NCBI RefSeq assembly: GCF_017916275.1
Contig: NZ_JAFMST010000001.1
Coordinates: 310,001 to 374,000, forward strand
Source of the DNA: Rubellimicrobium arenae
GTDB lineage: Bacteria; Pseudomonadota; Alphaproteobacteria; Rhodobacterales; Rhodobacteraceae
Length of the DNA: 64,000 bases
Direction: 5' to 3'
Positions 60,457 to 64,000 of this stretch are shown here, one piece after another. The notes below the pieces were generated by a model. The model saw only the letters and a list, made by a program, of their open reading frames with translations. It searched no databases and had not been told where the DNA came from. The position numbers and the translations under genes were made by a program. Within the stretch, counting starts at the first letter, position 1, and every line of letters starts with the position of its first letter.

Positions 60457-61968
60457 TCAGCTGTTGCCGTCGGGCCGGAACATCGCCGCATCCTCGGCGG
60501 CCTTCCGGATGGCGTTCGACTTGTGCACGGTCTCCATGTACTCGGCCTCGGGGTCGCTGTCGTAGACCACGCCGCCACCCGCCTGGATGTGAAGCTTGTC
60601 CCCCTTGAGCACGGCGGTCCGGAGCGCGATGCACATGTCCATGTCCCCGTTCGCGCTGAAGTACCCGACGCCGCCCGCATAGACGCCGCGCTTTTCCGGC
60701 TCGAGCTCGTCGATGATCTGCATCGCGCGGACCTTGGGCGCGCCCGACACCGTGCCGGCCGGCATCCCGGCAAAGAAGGCCGACAGGGCGTCCTCGCCCT
60801 CGGCCAGTTCGCCGACCACGTTGGACACGATGTGCATGACGTGGGAATACCGTTCGATCGTGAAGGTCTCCGTCGGGCGCACGGTTCCGGGCTTGGACAC
60901 CCGGCCAACGTCGTTGCGGCCCAGATCAAGCAGCATCAGGTGCTCCGCCCGCTCCTTCTGATCCGCCAGCAGCGACGCCTCGTTGTCGCGATCCTCCTCC
61001 GGCGTGGCGCCGCGGGGGCGGGTCCCGGCGATGGGACGGATCGTCACCTGCTTGCCGAAGACCCTGACCAGGATCTCGGGCGAAGCTCCGATCACCTGAA
61101 AGCCGCCGAAGTTGAAGAAGAACATGAAGGGGGACGGGTTCGTCCGCCGCAGGCTCCGGTACAAGGCGAAGGGAGGCTCGCGGAAGGTCTGCGTCCAGCG
61201 CTGCGCCGGAACCACCTGAAAGATGTCTCCGGCCCGGATGTACTCCTTGGCCTTTTCCACAGCCGACATGTAGCCAGCCTTGGTGAAGTTGGACACGGGG
61301 GGAGAAGGCTCGCAGGGTTCCCCCAGAACGCGGGCCGCCTGGGGCACGCCCCGTTCCAGCGCCCGCTGGGCGTCCATCACGCGCTCTGCAGCCTGGGCGT
61401 AGGCCGCCTTGGCCGGAAGGCCCGATCCCGTCCAGGCTGGCGCCACGAGGATCACGTCCCCCTTCACCCCGTCCAGCACGGCGACGACCGAGGGCCGCAG
61501 CAGGACCGCGTCCGGAAGGCCGAGCGGGTCCGGGCGCTGATCGGGGAGGTTCTCGATCAGCCGGATCATGTCGTAGCCCAGGTAGCCGAACAGCCCGGCC
61601 GAAGCGGCGGGCAGCCCGGCGGGAAGGTCGATCCGGCATTCCGCCAACAGGGACCTCAGCGCCTCGACCGGCGGGCCGTCCATCGACTCGAAGGCATCAT
61701 CGTCGTAGCGCGCGGTTCGGTTCAGCCGGCTCGTGGCGCCGCGGCATTCCCAGACCAGATCCGGGTTCAGGCCGATGATCGAGTAGCGCCCCCGGACTTC
61801 TCCGCCCGTCACGCTTTCCAGCATGAAGGAATGCTTGGCCGCGCCGGCCAGCTTGAGCATCAGGGACACCGGCGTGTCCAGATCGGCGGCCAGGCGGGTC
61901 CAGACCACCTGGTTCCGGCCCGCGTCGTAGCCATCCCGGAAGGCGGCAAAGTCGGGGAACAGCGACAT
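60457..61968 (-). CDS. trpE: Anthranilate synthase component I
   Basis: A 503-residue enzyme that makes anthranilate from chorismate with the glutamine amidotransferase TrpG, the first step of tryptophan synthesis. The N-terminal feedback-binding motif reads MLES (in SFMLESVTGGE). The C-terminal chorismate-binding domain has IRPIAGTRPRG, LDLGRNDVGRVS, GTVSGAPKVRAMQIIDELE and IQAGGGVVYDSDP. Its ATG shares a base with the stop of the upstream PpiD-like gene (TGATG). trpG is not in the window, which reads out on the other side. Confidence 0.96.
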   Translation of the reverse strand: MSLFPDFAAFRDGYDAGRNQVVWTRLAADLDTPVSLMLKLAGAAKHSFMLESVTGGEVRGRYSIIGLNPDLVWECRGATSRLNRTARYDDDAFESMDGPPVEALRSLLAECRIDLPAGLPAASAGLFGYLGYDMIRLIENLPDQRPDPLGLPDAVLLRPSVVAVLDGVKGDVILVAPAWTGSGLPAKAAYAQAAERVMDAQRALERGVPQAARVLGEPCEPSPPVSNFTKAGYMSAVEKAKEYIRAGDIFQVVPAQRWTQTFREPPFALYRSLRRTNPSPFMFFFNFGGFQVIGASPEILVRVFGKQVTIRPIAGTRPRGATPEEDRDNEASLLADQKERAEHLMLLDLGRNDVGRVSKPGTVRPTETFTIERYSHVMHIVSNVVGELAEGEDALSAFFAGMPAGTVSGAPKVRAMQIIDELEPEKRGVYAGGVGYFSANGDMDMCIALRTAVLKGDKLHIQAGGGVVYDSDPEAEYMETVHKSNAIRKAAEDAAMFRPDGNS

Positions 61969-63806
61969 CAGTTAATCTGGCCGTTCACGGCCGCCACGGC
62001 CTGGTCGTTGATGCGGATCTCAGTGCCGGCCTGGAGTTGCCGGGCAAAGGCGTCGAAGATGTCCCGGGATATCGCGCCCGAGATCTGGGAGGCGAGGGTC
62101 GTCCGCTCGGCGACGACGGCGGGGTCGTCCTCGGGCGCCGTGGTGATGCTGTCCAGCCGAAGCACCACCGCGCCGTCGCCGACCGGCAGGGCACGGGCTT
62201 CGCCTTGGGCCAGCGAGAACGCCGTGCTCACGAAGTCGGGGGGCGTCCCCTCGACGGCTCCTCGCCGGGTGAGCGCGGGTTCGGTCTCGGGCGTCAGTCC
62301 CTGATCCTCGAATCTCGCACCAGCCGAGATCGCCTCCGCCTGGGCCTTGGCCGCGGCTAGCACGGCCTCGCGCCGGGCCTGGGCATCCCAGCCCGCGCGG
62401 ACATCCGCAGCAACTTCGTCCAGGGGACGGAGCTCGGCCGGCGTCACGCCGTCGAGGCGCAGCACCATGAGACCGCCGTCCGACAGGTCGACCGGCTTCG
62501 GGAAGTCGCCCTCCCGCGCCGCGGCGGCCGCGTCGCGGAACTCCTGGTAGGCCGCAGGGCCGTCGCTCATGCCTTCCGACCAGTCGATCTGGCCGGGTTC
62601 GAGATCCGTCCGCTCGGCGAGGTCCTCGATCGTGGCGCCCCCGGCGGTCAGATCCTCGACCTGCGATCGCAGGTCGGCGATGACGGACTGGGCCTTCTCG
62701 TTGGCGATCTCGTTCCGCAAGTCCGGCGTGGCCTCCTCCAGGGTGGTCTCGTCGGCAGCGATCACGGCATTGATCCGGAACAGCGCGGGCCCAAGGCCGG
62801 TCGGCAGCGGACCGACGACCGATCCGCTCGCCGCCCCGAAGACCGCGTCCCCGGCGCCATCGAGTTCGCTGCGGGAGACGTCGCCCAGATCTATGTCCGA
62901 CAGCAGGAGGCCGCGCTCCTCCACGAGCGCGTCGAAGCTGACGTCCCCTGAGTCGAGCCGCCCCTTGGCCGCCTGCGCCGCCTGCTCGTCGGGGAAGACC
63001 AGCCGCTCGACCAACCGGCGCTCTTCCTTGACGAATTCTCCGAGGCGGCTGTTGTACAGGTCCTGGATCTCCTGGTCGGACACCGACATCTGCCCCTGGA
63101 TCATGTCCGGCGTCAGCCAGGCATAGCTGATCTGCCGGACCTCGGGCGCGGTGAACTCGTCGGGGTGGTCGTCATAGTAGGCCTGGAGATCCTCGTCCGT
63201 GGGCTCGGGCAGGCTGGTGACGGCCTCGGGCCCGACCGGCGCCCAGGTGACGCTCCGCTTTTCGTTGGAATAGGCGGCCAGGATCCGGCTGTAGGTCACC
63301 GGCTCCGGCACGCCGCCCAGCACGGCGGCCTGGAGGATCGTGCGGGTGGTGTCGCCCCGCAGCGAATTCTCGTAGCTGGCCTCGGTCAGGCCGGCGCGGC
63401 GAAGCTGCTCGCGGTAGAGGTCGCGGTCGAAGTTGCCATCGACTCCCTGGAAGGCCGGCGTGCCGCGAACGGCATCCGCCACCCGGATGTCCCCGACCGA
63501 AAGTCCGAGCCGCTGCGCTTCGGCGTCCAGCACCCGCTGGGTCACCACCTGCGCCAGGACGGCCCGGTCCAGGCCCATGGCCTGGATCTGCTCCATGGTC
63601 GGACGCTGGCCGGTCTGCTGCTCCATCTGCCGGATCTGGGCCTGAAGCGCATTGGCATAGGTCTGGGCCGGGAGTTCCAGTCCGCCGACCGTCCCCATGT
63701 CGGTGGAGCGCACCCGGCCACCCCCCGTGAACCAGCCCCCGAAGCCCAGGACGATGAGCCCCAGCATGAGCCAGTAAACCAGTTTGTTGCCCTTGCGCGC
63801 CGCCAT
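61968..63806 (-). CDS. PpiD/SurA-like peptidyl-prolyl isomerase
   Basis: A 612-residue periplasmic folding factor anchored by one N-terminal helix (LVYWLMLGLIVLGFGGW). SurA-type N-domain (about 40-220) is followed by a parvulin-like rotamase region (about 255-385) and a second parvulin-like region (about 460-580). The parvulin cores are degenerate, as usual for PpiD, so chaperoning rather than isomerisation is likely. Coupled to trpE by a 1-nt overlap, an arrangement I associate with Rhodobacterales. Confidence 0.93.
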   Translation of the reverse strand: MAARKGNKLVYWLMLGLIVLGFGGWFTGGGRVRSTDMGTVGGLELPAQTYANALQAQIRQMEQQTGQRPTMEQIQAMGLDRAVLAQVVTQRVLDAEAQRLGLSVGDIRVADAVRGTPAFQGVDGNFDRDLYREQLRRAGLTEASYENSLRGDTTRTILQAAVLGGVPEPVTYSRILAAYSNEKRSVTWAPVGPEAVTSLPEPTDEDLQAYYDDHPDEFTAPEVRQISYAWLTPDMIQGQMSVSDQEIQDLYNSRLGEFVKEERRLVERLVFPDEQAAQAAKGRLDSGDVSFDALVEERGLLLSDIDLGDVSRSELDGAGDAVFGAASGSVVGPLPTGLGPALFRINAVIAADETTLEEATPDLRNEIANEKAQSVIADLRSQVEDLTAGGATIEDLAERTDLEPGQIDWSEGMSDGPAAYQEFRDAAAAAREGDFPKPVDLSDGGLMVLRLDGVTPAELRPLDEVAADVRAGWDAQARREAVLAAAKAQAEAISAGARFEDQGLTPETEPALTRRGAVEGTPPDFVSTAFSLAQGEARALPVGDGAVVLRLDSITTAPEDDPAVVAERTTLASQISGAISRDIFDAFARQLQAGTEIRINDQAVAAVNGQIN

Positions 63807-63876
63807 GGCCGTGTCCCCCTAGCGCCCTCTCACGGGGCGGGCCCTGCATAGGCGGGCCGGGGAACACACGCAAGCA

Positions 63877-64000
63877 TCAGGGGGTCACGACGTCGAGCCG
63901 GTCGAGCAGGGCCCCGATCCCCTCCCGGTCCACGTTGGCGAACGCGATGCGGAGGCCGCGCGCGCCCTCGGCCATGCCGTCGGGCATGAACATAGTTCCA
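63877..64000 (-). CDS. PLP-dependent aminotransferase class I/II, C-terminal end
   Basis: The last 40 codons of a gene that continues beyond the window. The translation reads GTMFMPDGMAEGARGLRIAF, then ANVDREGIGALLDRL, the typical end of a class I/II aminotransferase (GMAEGxRGLRIAFAN). The stop TGA is at 63877-63879. The identity beyond the family is not determinable from this fragment. Confidence 0.7.
   Translation of the reverse strand, partial: GTMFMPDGMAEGARGLRIAFANVDREGIGALLDRLDVVTP

Overview
The window is very GC-rich DNA with no rRNA, tRNA, IS element, prophage or CRISPR array that I can see. The gene content points to an alphaproteobacterium of the Rhodobacterales (Rhodobacteraceae). 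The evidence is a ppiD-like gene overlapping trpE, a VPLPA/PEP-CTERM-type secreted protein, FATGY-type single-domain receivers beside HWE-type kinases, a cyanide-insensitive-type cytochrome bd, and dense GC-rich coding with 1- and 4-nt overlaps. A Rubellimicrobium-like organism would fit, but that is a guess. Because GC is so high, nearly every real gene has long antisense shadow frames, and these were discarded.

Layout. 1-599: end of a LysR regulator. 808-2490: chemoreceptor. 3284-6702 (minus): an overlapping operon of a PatB/MalY-type aminotransferase, an alcohol dehydrogenase remnant with its middle deleted, a double-cupin protein and an FAD amine oxidase, divergent from a MetR-like LysR regulator (6814-7701). 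7702-9149 is a long stretch without a convincing gene. 9150-13438: a FATGY receiver, an aldo/keto reductase, then a receiver that overlaps a blue-light LOV hybrid histidine kinase. 13844-18241: P-loop kinase-like protein, nhaA, cold-shock gene with a textbook terminator, and small proteins. 18612-22562: a ~1.3k-residue RTX calcium-binding secreted protein. 22848-25798: a lipoprotein followed by an exported metacaspase with Sel1 repeats.

25819-43508 is the most striking block. An MFS transporter faces an HTH-cupin regulator across a large inverted repeat. The regulator starts a ~16-kb run: GAF protein, hyuA/hyuB, M24 metallopeptidase, extracytoplasmic binding protein, hydantoin/Asp-Glu racemase, a complete Dpp/Opp-type ABC importer, and a second hyuA/hyuB. 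Taken together it reads as an import-cleave-open-racemise pathway for a small peptide or cyclic amide (hydantoin- or oxoproline-like). The substrate is unknown.

43598-53968: a 1001-residue PAS/GAF hybrid kinase, a zinc-free quinone-oxidoreductase-type dehydrogenase, a VPLPA-CTERM protein, a methyltransferase and a CelD-like acetyltransferase (surface or exopolysaccharide flavour), and a bacteriophytochrome with a fused HWE kinase and receiver. 54045-63806: small membrane protein, GH13 alpha-glucosidase, cydAB in which cydA has an in-frame TGA at a conserved Trp codon, dusA, trpE and a PpiD-like chaperone. The window ends inside a PLP aminotransferase gene.

Themes: light sensing (LOV and phytochrome), many receiver-bearing kinases, and catabolism of cyclic amides or peptides. 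All calls come from reading translated sequence and motifs; no database search was run.
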